Notes: generated from the letters alone by a model not told the origin. A stretch of 5,912 nucleotides of DNA from Robiginitomaculum sp. (GCA_002732685.1 NVRS01000008.1:30305-36216), one strand, 5' to 3'; counted from the stretch's first letter, positions 1 to 5,852 are shown. Translations and numbers: made by a program.

Positions 1-210
1 GCCAAGACCAAAGAGCTCACGGCTCTGGCTATTTCTGTGGCTATTCGTTGTGATGCATGCATTGGTTTTCATGTAAAAGCTTTGCACGGGTTGGGTGCGA
101 GCCGCGAAGAAGTTGCTGAAATATTGATGATGAATGTTTATCTCGGTGGTGGCCCGTCATTAATGTACGCCGCAGATGCGCTGCGTGCCTTTGACCAATT
201 CGCAGAATAG
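1..210 (+). CDS. AhpD-like / carboxymuconolactone decarboxylase family protein (3' part)
   Basis: The reading frame is open from the first base to a TAG at 208-210, giving 69 visible residues; the start lies outside the window. The fragment carries the AhpD-type redox signature CDAC (visible residues 17-20) followed by His24 (CxxCxxxH). It then has helical sequence with GASREEVAEIL and the glycine-rich GGGPSLMYAADAL typical of the family's C-terminal half. AhpD relatives use the CxxC pair as a thiol-disulfide centre in peroxide reduction, or act as small cytoplasmic oxidoreductases; the substrate cannot be told here. Family members are usually about 110-120 residues, so roughly the first 40-50 are missing. 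The ending (ALRAFDQFAE) looks like a normal family C-terminus, so the gene does not appear cut short at its 3' end. Its last six codons, including the stop, form the first copy of a 23-bp tandem repeat. Confidence 0.85.
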   Translation, partial: AKTKELTALAISVAIRCDACIGFHVKALHGLGASREEVAEILMMNVYLGGGPSLMYAADALRAFDQFAE

Positions 211-280
211 TTTGGGACCAATTCGCAGAATAGTTTGGGACCAATTTGCAGAATAGCTAGAGACCAATTTGAGGAATAAG
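193..280. repeat. 23-bp direct tandem repeat, about 3.8 copies, spanning the end of the AhpD-like gene
   Basis: The unit begins GACCAATTCGCAGAATAG and is 23 bp long. Copies start at 193, 216, 239 and 262. Copies 1 and 2 are identical, copy 3 differs at 4 of 23 positions, and copy 4 is more degenerate and fades out near 280. Copy 1 encodes the last residues and stop of the upstream gene. Because 23 is not a multiple of three, the repeated TAG (TAA in copy 4) puts stops at 208, 231, 254 and 277, covering all three forward frames. There are no spacers, so this is not a CRISPR array. Tandem duplication of the gene end by slippage is the simplest reading; an array of protein-binding sites or a degenerate mobile-element end is an alternative. 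Confidence 0.9.
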
Positions 281-306
281 TCAGTAAAAGCTCGCCTATA
301 ACGTGC

Positions 307-334
307 TTGACCTTTAACATTTGCTCGGTATTGT
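307..334 (+). promoter_or_regulatory. possible promoter for the helicase gene
   Basis: TTGACC (307-312) and TATTGT (329-334) are separated by 16 bp and resemble sigma-70 -35 and -10 boxes (5/6 and 4/6 matches). Transcription would start near 341, leaving a leader of about 80 nt before the ribosome binding site at 409-413. The rest of 281-410 shows no convincing gene. This is inferred from consensus likeness only. Confidence 0.3.
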
Positions 335-390
335 GCGGCCAAATTTAACCACTAGGCTTGTGACCCGATATCTGGGCACATTGCCATATA

Positions 391-415
391 GGCTCTCCGT
401 GTGGAAATAGGAGCC
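391..415 (+). promoter_or_regulatory. hairpin that would cover the helicase ribosome binding site
   Basis: GGCTCT (391-396) can pair with GGAGCC (410-415): five Watson-Crick pairs plus one G-T, closing a 13-base loop. The right arm contains most of the AGGAG ribosome binding site (409-413), which lies 5 bases before the ATG at 419. In mRNA such a stem could limit ribosome access. The pairing is visible in the sequence; a regulatory role is inference. Confidence 0.35.
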
Positions 416-418
416 GGA

Positions 419-521
419 ATGCAATACACTGACTAAACAAGATGAAAAGGGCGCGAAAAAGCCCAAAGACGAAGCGAAACAAGACGACACACCAAAGGTA
501 ACGTTCAAAGATCTGGGTTTG
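419..521 (+). other. N-terminal extension of the helicase, out of frame with its likely ATG
   Basis: The helicase frame is open back to a TAG at 408-410 and encodes a lysine-rich leader (EKGAKKPKDEAKQDD) followed by VTFKDLGL. The Phe in that motif is the conserved aromatic residue upstream of the DEAD-box Q motif, so this stretch belongs to the protein. No ATG, GTG or TTG occurs in this frame between 411 and 518. An ATG at 419-421 has an excellent AGGAG 5 bases upstream, but its own frame ends after MQYTD at a TAA (434-436). Omitting C422 joins that ATG to the helicase frame as MNTLTKQDEK. A sequencing error or genuine frameshift is the likeliest explanation. A CTG start at 429 is the in-frame alternative, but its spacing from the AGGAG (15 bases) is too long. 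Confidence 0.7.
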
Positions 522-2039
522 ATGCCCGAAATTTTGAAAGCCTTAGACGATGTTGGCTATACGCACCCAACCCCTATTCAAGCTGGAACAATCGAAGCTG
601 CTTTGCAGCGCAAAGACGTTTTGGGTATCGCGCAGACGGGCACAGGTAAAACCGGTGCCTTTACCTTGCCAATTATCCAAAGCCTGGCCAAAGGCCGTGC
701 ACGTGCACGGATGCCGCGCTGTCTCATTGTCTGCCCGACCCGTGAACTGGCGGCGCAAGTGGCGGAAAACGTCGAACTTTATAGTAAATACCTAAAAATA
801 AGCATGGCGCTTTTGATAGGCGGGGTTTCCTTTGCCAAACAAGAAGCTTTACTCAACCGTGGTGTTGATGTGTTGATCGCGACACCGGGACGTTTGCTTG
901 ACCATTTTGGTCGCGGCAAAGTCATGCTGGGCGGTGTTCAGGCTCTAGTGGTCGACGAAGCAGACCGTATGCTCGATATGGGTTTCATTCCTGATATCGA
1001 AGAGATATTCAAAAAGACACCGTTTACGCGGCAAGTCCTATTTTTCTCTGCGACTATGGCTCCTGAAATCCAGAGCCTTGTCGATCAATTTTTGCACCAG
1101 CCACATATTGTCAAAATCGCTCGCAAAAACATTACGGCTAAAACGGTCAAACAAATGATTGTCCGCATGCCGGGTAATGACAGCAAGCAAAAACGCACTG
1201 CTCTGCGTCATGTGATTGATAATGAAGATGTGAAAAGCGGTATCGTGTTTTGTAACCGCAAACGCGATGTAGATATTGTTGCGAAATCCCTGACGGTTCA
1301 TGGTCACAATGCTGCGCCAATTCACGGCGATCTACGCCAGAGCCAGCGTATGGAAACTCTTGCTAAATTTAAAGCCGGCGAGATCGAGTTTTTGGTTGCG
1401 TCCGATGTGGCGGCGCGTGGTTTGGATATACCGGACGTATCCCATGTGTTTAATTTCGACGTGCCGAGCCACAGCGAAGACTATGTGCACAGGATTGGCC
1501 GTACGGGTCGGGCAGGGAAAAAGGGCGAAGCCATTATGTTCGTCACCCCAAGCGACCGTGGCTATTATCAGGATATATTGAACCTGATTAACTTCAAAGA
1601 GATTGAGGAATACGAAATTCCGGGTATCGAAAATTTCGCTACGGCATCACGTAGCTACGGCAAATCTGGCGGTAAAAACAAGCGCGGAAAATCCGGTAAT
1701 CGTTCGGGTGGTCGTAACAGTAACCGCCATAGCGGTCGTTCAAAAGGACATAGTGATAACCGCTCAGCTAGTAATGCTGAGAACAAAAACGTTGAAAACC
1801 AGCCTACGGCCAAAGCATCTGAAAAGCCAAGGTCAGACAAGCAAAACGTTCAGAAAAAATCCACTAAGCCAGAAAACAAATCAGAGCAAAAAACACAGAA
1901 ATCACAAAAACCTGCACAAAAACAGGCATCACAGAATAACAAACCGCATCAAAACCGCGGCAGAAAAGGTGGTTTACCTGAGAATAAGAAAAGTGGTTTT
2001 GGCGATAGCATGCCCGCATTTTTCGGCGGTGATGACTAG
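522..2039 (+). CDS. RhlE-type DEAD-box ATP-dependent RNA helicase
   Basis: This is an ATP-dependent RNA-unwinding enzyme of the cytoplasm, of the kind used in ribosome assembly, RNA decay and cold adaptation. Numbered from the ATG at 522, it shows the Q motif GYTHPTPIQ (Gln20), Walker A AQTGTGKT (37-44), PTRELA, DEAD box VDEAD (144-148), SAT (176-178), motif V ASDVAARGLD (293-302) and motif VI HRIGRTGR (323-330), so both RecA-like domains are intact. From about residue 375 there is a tail of some 130 residues rich in Lys, Asn, Ser, Gln and Arg, probably disordered and RNA-binding, ending in GFGDSMPAFFGGDD. Starting at 522 (or the TTG at 519) omits the conserved FKDLGL segment just upstream, so the true start is probably at 419 with a one-base frameshift (about 539 residues). 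The exact subfamily is less certain than the DEAD-box call. Confidence 0.93.
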   Translation: MPEILKALDDVGYTHPTPIQAGTIEAALQRKDVLGIAQTGTGKTGAFTLPIIQSLAKGRARARMPRCLIVCPTRELAAQVAENVELYSKYLKISMALLIGGVSFAKQEALLNRGVDVLIATPGRLLDHFGRGKVMLGGVQALVVDEADRMLDMGFIPDIEEIFKKTPFTRQVLFFSATMAPEIQSLVDQFLHQPHIVKIARKNITAKTVKQMIVRMPGNDSKQKRTALRHVIDNEDVKSGIVFCNRKRDVDIVAKSLTVHGHNAAPIHGDLRQSQRMETLAKFKAGEIEFLVASDVAARGLDIPDVSHVFNFDVPSHSEDYVHRIGRTGRAGKKGEAIMFVTPSDRGYYQDILNLINFKEIEEYEIPGIENFATASRSYGKSGGKNKRGKSGNRSGGRNSNRHSGRSKGHSDNRSASNAENKNVENQPTAKASEKPRSDKQNVQKKSTKPENKSEQKTQKSQKPAQKQASQNNKPHQNRGRKGGLPENKKSGFGDSMPAFFGGDD

Positions 2040-2067
2040 AGTAAAAAGGCGATGACTAGAGCAAAAA
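2028..2067. repeat. 20-bp direct tandem duplication across the helicase stop codon
   Basis: Two adjacent 20-bp copies, 2028-2047 and 2048-2067, share GATGACTAGAG and an A-rich end and differ at two positions (both T/C). The first copy holds the last codons (Gly-Asp-Asp) and TAG of the helicase. The second repeats Gly-Asp-Asp-TAG in another frame. It fills most of the 41-bp gap to the convergent MoxR gene. Confidence 0.85.
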
Positions 2068-2080
2068 AGAGCCTTTGCGC

Positions 2081-2923
2081 CTAACCTTGTCGGCGTGATA
2101 AAAACGCCAAACGTTCAAATAAATGTACGTCCTGCTCGTTTTTAAGCAAGGCGCCGTGCAAGGGTGGTATTAGCTTTCTACCGTCAGTTTCGCGCAAGGT
2201 TTCCGGGTCAATATCTTCGACCATCAATAGTTTGAGCCAATCCAAAAGTTCAGAAGTGGACGGTTTTTTCTTGAGGCCCGGTACTTCGCGGACTGCGTAA
2301 AAACGTTTTAGGGCCGCAGCAACCAAACGGGATTTAATATCCGGGAAATGCACATCAATAATTTTCTGCATGGTCTCTTGATCCGGGAATTGGATGTAAT
2401 GGAAAAAACAGCGGCGCAAGAAGGCGTCCGGCAAATCTTTCTCATTGTTTGATGTGATCAAAATGATTGGACGTTTCTCGGCCTTGATCGTTTCGCCTGT
2501 CTCATAGACATGGAATTGCATTTGGTCGAGTTCGTGCAAAAGATCATTGGGGAATTCGATATCGGCTTTATCAATTTCGTCGATAAGAAGCACGGGGCGT
2601 TCCTCACTCGTAAAGGCTTCCCATAATTTACCCTTTTTGATGTAGTTGGAAATATCGTGTACTTTCTCGTCCCCGAGTTGACTGTCGCGTAAGCGGGCAA
2701 CCGCATCATATTCATAAAGACCTTGTTGGGCTTTGGTTGTCGATTTGATATTCCACTGTAAAAGTGGCGCACCAATGGAATTCGCTATTTCTTCTGCCAA
2801 TACGGTTTTACCGGTTCCGGGTTCACCTTTAATAAGCAAAGGGCGCTCCAAAGCTATTGAGGCGTTGACGGCCATACGCAGGTCATGGGTGGCAACATAT
2901 TTGTCAGTACTGGAAAATTTCAT
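2081..2923 (-). CDS. MoxR-family AAA+ ATPase
   Basis: This 280-residue protein is a single AAA+ module of the MoxR type, a chaperone-like ATPase that usually works with a von Willebrand A (VWA) domain partner on metal-centre insertion or complex assembly. Visible motifs are Walker A GEPGTGKT (33-40), Walker B VLLIDE (111-116) followed by IDKAD, sensor 1 ITSNNE (156-161), and the arginine-finger region DAFLRRC (166-172). A C-terminal lid follows with STSELLDWLKLL. The ATG at 2921-2923 is preceded by AAGAGA at a spacing of 8 bases. The length fits the short proteobacterial MoxR subgroup. It is convergent with the helicase and divergent from dksA. No VWA gene follows it, although one usually does in this subgroup, so its partner must lie elsewhere or be absent. 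The substrate cannot be inferred. Confidence 0.9.
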   Translation of the reverse strand: MKFSSTDKYVATHDLRMAVNASIALERPLLIKGEPGTGKTVLAEEIANSIGAPLLQWNIKSTTKAQQGLYEYDAVARLRDSQLGDEKVHDISNYIKKGKLWEAFTSEERPVLLIDEIDKADIEFPNDLLHELDQMQFHVYETGETIKAEKRPIILITSNNEKDLPDAFLRRCFFHYIQFPDQETMQKIIDVHFPDIKSRLVAAALKRFYAVREVPGLKKKPSTSELLDWLKLLMVEDIDPETLRETDGRKLIPPLHGALLKNEQDVHLFERLAFLSRRQG

Positions 2924-2971
2924 TGGATGATTCTCTTATTTTGGCCTCAAAATTGCAGGGCATTTGCATGT

Positions 2972-3001
2972 ATTATGTGCGCAATTGTGATTAAAATTCA
3001 A
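2972..3001 (-). promoter_or_regulatory. possible promoter for the MoxR gene
   Basis: On the minus strand TTGAAT (2996-3001) and CATAAT (2972-2977) are 18 bp apart, matching sigma-70 boxes at 4/6 and 5/6. They lie about 50 bp upstream of the MoxR start, in the AT-rich part of the divergent region shared with dksA. This is a consensus match only. Confidence 0.4.
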
Positions 3002-3029
3002 GCGCTTATCAACATGATGCAAAATTTAG

Positions 3030-3058
3030 TTGTCGTGCGCAGGCCTCTCGTCTATAGG
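3030..3058 (+). promoter_or_regulatory. probable dksA promoter
   Basis: TTGTCG (3030-3035) and TATAGG (3053-3058) are separated by exactly 17 bp, with a GC-rich spacer. This fits sigma-70-like promoters of alphaproteobacteria, where the TTG of the -35 box is the best conserved part. Transcription would begin near 3065, giving a leader of about 40 nt before the dksA ATG. The GC-rich segment after the -10 box (3057-3062) resembles the discriminator of stringently controlled promoters, so autoregulation is conceivable but unproven. Confidence 0.5.
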
Positions 3059-3105
3059 CGCGTCATAAAAGTCCAGTTTTAAGCCGGATAATAAAGGATG
3101 TGTAC

Positions 3106-3534
3106 ATGACGACTGCAACAAAGAAACGTGCTAAACTTCCCAAAAACTATTTACCTAAAGAGGATGAAAAGTTCATGGGAGTGCGTCAGCAAGAGTATTT
3201 CAGGCAGAAACTAGAAGCTTGGAAGCAAGATATTCACGACCAAACCAAAAATACTATCGAATTTTTGCAAGGCGAAAATGTCTCCCATCCAGATGCTGTA
3301 GATACTGCTGCAGCGAATGCCGACAGGCAGCTCGAACTTCGTGCCCGTGATCGACAACGCAAGTTAATTGCTAAAATCGACAAAGCTATGTTGCGGATCG
3401 AAGCTGGAACTTACGGATATTGTGAAGAAACTGGAGATCCTATCCGCCTTGGTCGGCTTGAAGCTCGCCCGATTGCGACCCTGAGTTTGGAAGCGCAAGA
3501 AATGCACGAGAACAACGAACGGGCGCGTCGATAA
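3106..3534 (+). CDS. dksA: RNA polymerase-binding transcription factor DksA
   Basis: DksA binds the RNA polymerase secondary channel and, with ppGpp, adjusts transcription of rRNA and biosynthetic promoters during starvation. The 142-residue product has the expected N-terminal helix, a long coiled coil (about 31-100) and a C-terminal globular part. The coiled-coil tip keeps Asp63, Asp66 and Ala68 (HPDAVDTAA), matching the DxxDxA residues needed for activity in E. coli DksA. The zinc finger is degenerate: at the four cysteine positions it has Cys106, Thr109, Ser127 and Ala130, so tetrahedral zinc binding is not expected. This replacement is, as I recall, common in alphaproteobacterial DksA. 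The ATG at 3106 is chosen because AAGGA (3094-3098) lies 7 bases upstream; the in-frame GTG at 3100 would be too close to it. It is transcribed alone, divergently from MoxR. Confidence 0.93.
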   Translation: MTTATKKRAKLPKNYLPKEDEKFMGVRQQEYFRQKLEAWKQDIHDQTKNTIEFLQGENVSHPDAVDTAAANADRQLELRARDRQRKLIAKIDKAMLRIEAGTYGYCEETGDPIRLGRLEARPIATLSLEAQEMHENNERARR

Positions 3535-3558
3535 ACCGCATTATCTAACGGTATGGTA

Positions 3559-3589
3559 ACTTGCCTGAAATACTTGCCTGAAGTACTTG
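3559..3589. repeat. 13-bp direct tandem repeat downstream of dksA
   Basis: ACTTGCCTGAAAT (3559-3571) is followed directly by ACTTGCCTGAAGT (3572-3584), one mismatch in 13, and by a partial third copy ACTTG (3585-3589). It starts 25 bp after the dksA stop, in the gap before the M48 protease promoter. No inverted symmetry or known operator is evident. Confidence 0.75.
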
Positions 3590-3602
3590 ATTGGCTAACG
3601 TG

Positions 3603-3630
3603 TTTGTGATGTGATATTCTTTGGTATAAT
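3603..3630 (+). promoter_or_regulatory. extended -10 promoter for the M48 protease-DsbA operon
   Basis: TGGTATAAT (3622-3630) is a perfect extended -10 element (TGn plus TATAAT). A weak -35 (TTTGTG, 3603-3608) sits 16 bp upstream, as expected where the extended -10 compensates. Transcription would start near 3637, about 44 nt before the GTG start at 3681. It is the strongest-looking promoter in the window. Confidence 0.6.
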
Positions 3631-3680
3631 GGACAATGTCGTGTATATTATTGGCATTGTTTGGCAATTAGAAAGTTATT

Positions 3681-5036
3681 GTGACAGGTTTAAAATCTAT
3701 TTTGATTAAAATCATGGCCGTTTTACTCGTCGGTCTGTTGTCTGTGCCCGCGTCAGCGCAATCCCTTATCCGCGATACTGAAATTGAAGAAACTCTGCGT
3801 AAATTCACCGACCCGATACTGCGCGCTGCTAATTTGCAAACTTCCAGCGTAGATTTGTATTTGGTCAATGACCCGTCTCTAAATGCATTCGTGACACGCG
3901 GGCAGAATATATTTGTGCATACAGGGCTCATTCTGGAAGCGAAAACGCCCAACCAGCTAAAAGGTGTGCTAGCGCACGAAACAGGCCATATTGCAGCGGG
4001 GCATATTGTCCGTCGCGGTCAAAATAATAAAAGTGCTTACGGTAAAATGCTTATTGCTGCAGGGCTTGGTATCGCAGCCATTTTGGCCGGCGAAGGGGGT
4101 GCGGGGGCCGCTATTCTTGCTGGGTCACAGCAATTTGCCGTCATTGATGTGTTGGCCCATTCACGTATTGATGAAGCATCTGCCGATCAGGCTGCGGCAA
4201 AATATCTTGAAATTACAGGCCAATCTCCCAAAGGTTTGGTGGATTTCTTTGAGAAATTTCGCTATCAGGAATTACTTTCTAATGGTCGCCGCTATCCGTA
4301 TTTTCGCGGCCATCCTCTTTCCAGTGACAGAATTGATAAACTGCGCGAAGTCATTGAAGAGAGCCCCTACAGAGATGTCAAAGATACAGACGAAGAGATA
4401 CAAGCTCTTATTATGGCACATGCCAAGCTGATCGGTTTTATCGATGCGCCGCAAACGGTTTTTTCGAAATACCCTGAAACCGATACCAGTAAACCTGGCA
4501 GATATGCGAGAGCTGTGGCCCATTACCGGGCAGCAGATTTGAACAGTGCGCTTAAAGAAATCAATATATTGATAGAGCAAGAACCGGAAAACCCATATTT
4601 TTTCGAGCTAAAAGGCCAAATGCTCTATGAAAGCGGTAAAGGAGCGCGGGCAATCGCTCCGTTTCGTGAAGCGGTAAGGCTAAAACCTTCCGCACCTTTG
4701 CTGGAAATTGCTTTGGGGCAGGTTTTGATTGAAAAAGACACGCCGGAAAGTGTGGATGAAGCTATTAAAATATTAAAATCTGCTTTGCAAAAAGAAAACA
4801 CGAATGGTTTTGCCTGGTATCAATTATCCCAAGGTTATGATCGTAAAAACGAGCCTGCTCTCGCGCGTTATGCCATTGCCGAGCAAGCCTTTGCCACGGG
4901 CGATTTACAAAGGGCTCGATCTTTTGCTTTACGTTCCCAAGACGGTTTGGCACCATATAGGGCGCAGTGGCGCCGTGCCAGCGATATTATTGTCATTGCC
5001 GACACGCAATTGGCTATGCGTAAAAACCGCCGCTGA
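3681..5036 (+). CDS. secreted BepA-like M48 metalloprotease with C-terminal TPR repeats
   Basis: This is a periplasmic zinc metallopeptidase of the M48 family, 451 residues, resembling E. coli BepA (YfgC), which degrades or chaperones misassembled outer-membrane proteins. Residues 1-26 form a signal peptide: Lys5 and Lys10, a hydrophobic core, and a PASA-Q cleavage site. The catalytic motif HETGH (99-103) supplies two zinc ligands and the catalytic Glu100; Glu165 in SRIDEASAD is the likely third ligand. A glycine/alanine-rich hydrophobic stretch (about 123-148) lies between them, probably a membrane-facing helix or loop. From about 275 to the end, TPR-like helix pairs (for example LKEINILIEQEPENP and AIAPFREAVRLKPSAP) are expected to bind partners. 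The GTG at 3681 is preferred over the ATG at 3714 because it adds the positive charges of the signal peptide and has GAAAG five bases upstream. A DsbA-like gene follows after 69 bp. Confidence 0.92.
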   Translation: MTGLKSILIKIMAVLLVGLLSVPASAQSLIRDTEIEETLRKFTDPILRAANLQTSSVDLYLVNDPSLNAFVTRGQNIFVHTGLILEAKTPNQLKGVLAHETGHIAAGHIVRRGQNNKSAYGKMLIAAGLGIAAILAGEGGAGAAILAGSQQFAVIDVLAHSRIDEASADQAAAKYLEITGQSPKGLVDFFEKFRYQELLSNGRRYPYFRGHPLSSDRIDKLREVIEESPYRDVKDTDEEIQALIMAHAKLIGFIDAPQTVFSKYPETDTSKPGRYARAVAHYRAADLNSALKEINILIEQEPENPYFFELKGQMLYESGKGARAIAPFREAVRLKPSAPLLEIALGQVLIEKDTPESVDEAIKILKSALQKENTNGFAWYQLSQGYDRKNEPALARYAIAEQAFATGDLQRARSFALRSQDGLAPYRAQWRRASDIIVIADTQLAMRKNRR

Positions 5037-5105
5037 TCAATTTGATATTGCTAATCATTCCTTTAAACTTGAAGCATATGAAGAATAAATTTTTTTGGAG
5101 CATCC

Positions 5106-5843
5106 ATGTTCAATAAACTTAAAACGACAACTATTCTGACAACCGCACTGTTGTTTTCCTCGATGGCAGGCTGTGCGGAGGCTGGACAAAAAATCGAACC
5201 CAATAGTAAGGCCGAAATAGAGCAAATTATATGGGCATATTTGCTGAAAAATCCTGAAATCATCGAAGAAGCCTTGATGATTTTGGATGAAAGACGTGAT
5301 CGCGATTCAATTGTTGCCGTGGCTAATGAACTGCGCAAAGACAAGCGCGATTTTTCCATTGGGCCGAAAAATGCCAAGGTAACTGTAGTGGAGTTTTTCG
5401 ATTATAATTGTACTTTTTGCAAGCAATCTACCTCTTGGGTCCAGAACGTAATGTCACAATACCCAGACGATGTCCGCATCGTGTTTAAAGAACTTCCTAT
5501 ATTGGAACGTCGCACCAAAACTTCCCGCAACGCAGCCAAAGCTGCATTGGCAGCAAAAAATCAAGGCAAATACATGGAAATGCATTTGGCACTTATGGAT
5601 GGTACGGCACTAAACAGTAAATTTATCAAATCGGCAGCGGTAAAAATCGGTTTAAATTTGAAAAAATTTGAAGCCGATATGACCGACCCTGGTTTAGACG
5701 AACAATTGGAAGATGCCATGTATCTGGCGTCGATCATACCAGGCCTAACGGGCACACCGTTCTTCGTCATCAATGATAAGTTTTTGGCGAGCGGCAATAC
5801 AGAAGCCTTGCAATCCATGTTGGATGAGGCTTTGTCGCAATAG
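5106..5843 (+). CDS. DsbA/Com1-like periplasmic thiol-disulfide oxidoreductase
   Basis: The 245-residue protein is an exported thioredoxin-fold enzyme of the DsbA family, expected to introduce or shuffle disulfide bonds in envelope proteins. It has a hydrophobic N-terminal signal (about 7-22) and a helical region (34-80, SKAEIEQIIWAYLLKNPEII) like the N-terminal segment of the ScsC/Com1 group. The thioredoxin domain has active site CTFC (102-105) after VVEFFDYN and the cis-proline loop GTP (216-218) before FFVI. The signal ends MAGCAEAG. This could be a weak lipobox with lipidation at Cys23, or a signal peptidase I site after Ala26, so anchoring is uncertain. GGAG (5097-5100) lies five bases before the ATG. 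No good promoter is seen in the 69-bp gap, so co-transcription with the protease is likely. A terminator hairpin follows the gene. Confidence 0.93.
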   Translation: MFNKLKTTTILTTALLFSSMAGCAEAGQKIEPNSKAEIEQIIWAYLLKNPEIIEEALMILDERRDRDSIVAVANELRKDKRDFSIGPKNAKVTVVEFFDYNCTFCKQSTSWVQNVMSQYPDDVRIVFKELPILERRTKTSRNAAKAALAAKNQGKYMEMHLALMDGTALNSKFIKSAAVKIGLNLKKFEADMTDPGLDEQLEDAMYLASIIPGLTGTPFFVINDKFLASGNTEALQSMLDEALSQ

Positions 5844-5852
5844 AGTTTAAAG

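Noticed and set aside
193..280. CRISPR array
   Set aside because: The units are directly adjacent with no spacers, and no cas genes are present.
41..342. Minus-strand ORFs with repeated SANWSQTILRIG-like peptides
   Set aside because: They are translations of the 23-bp repeat array and of the antisense of the AhpD-like gene. The same peptide motif appears in shifted frames, and there is no family resemblance or ribosome binding site support.
1603..2055. 150-residue plus-strand ORF rich in Lys/Thr/Asn
   Set aside because: It is a frame shadow of the low-complexity helicase tail, which lacks stops in this frame because of its A-rich codons.
2045..2076. AAAGGC/GCCTTT inverted repeat as a terminator between convergent genes
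   Set aside because: It has a six-base AT-containing stem with a 20-base loop and no T run after it, which is too weak to call.
2092..2108. GGCGT/ACGCC hairpin near the MoxR stop
   Set aside because: It lies inside the MoxR coding end, has a five-base stem, and lacks a T tract on either side.
2733..3082. Short plus-strand ORFs over the MoxR 5' end and the divergent region
   Set aside because: They are antisense to MoxR or cover the promoter region, with no ribosome binding site or recognisable domain.
3714..3758. ATG at 3714 as the M48 protease start
   Set aside because: It would leave a signal peptide without positive charges at its N-terminus; the GTG at 3681 gives a normal one.
5078..5116. 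12-codon ORF (MKNKFFW...) in the gap before the DsbA-like gene
   Set aside because: It has no ribosome binding site, overlaps the next gene's start, and lacks leader-peptide features such as runs of one regulated amino acid.
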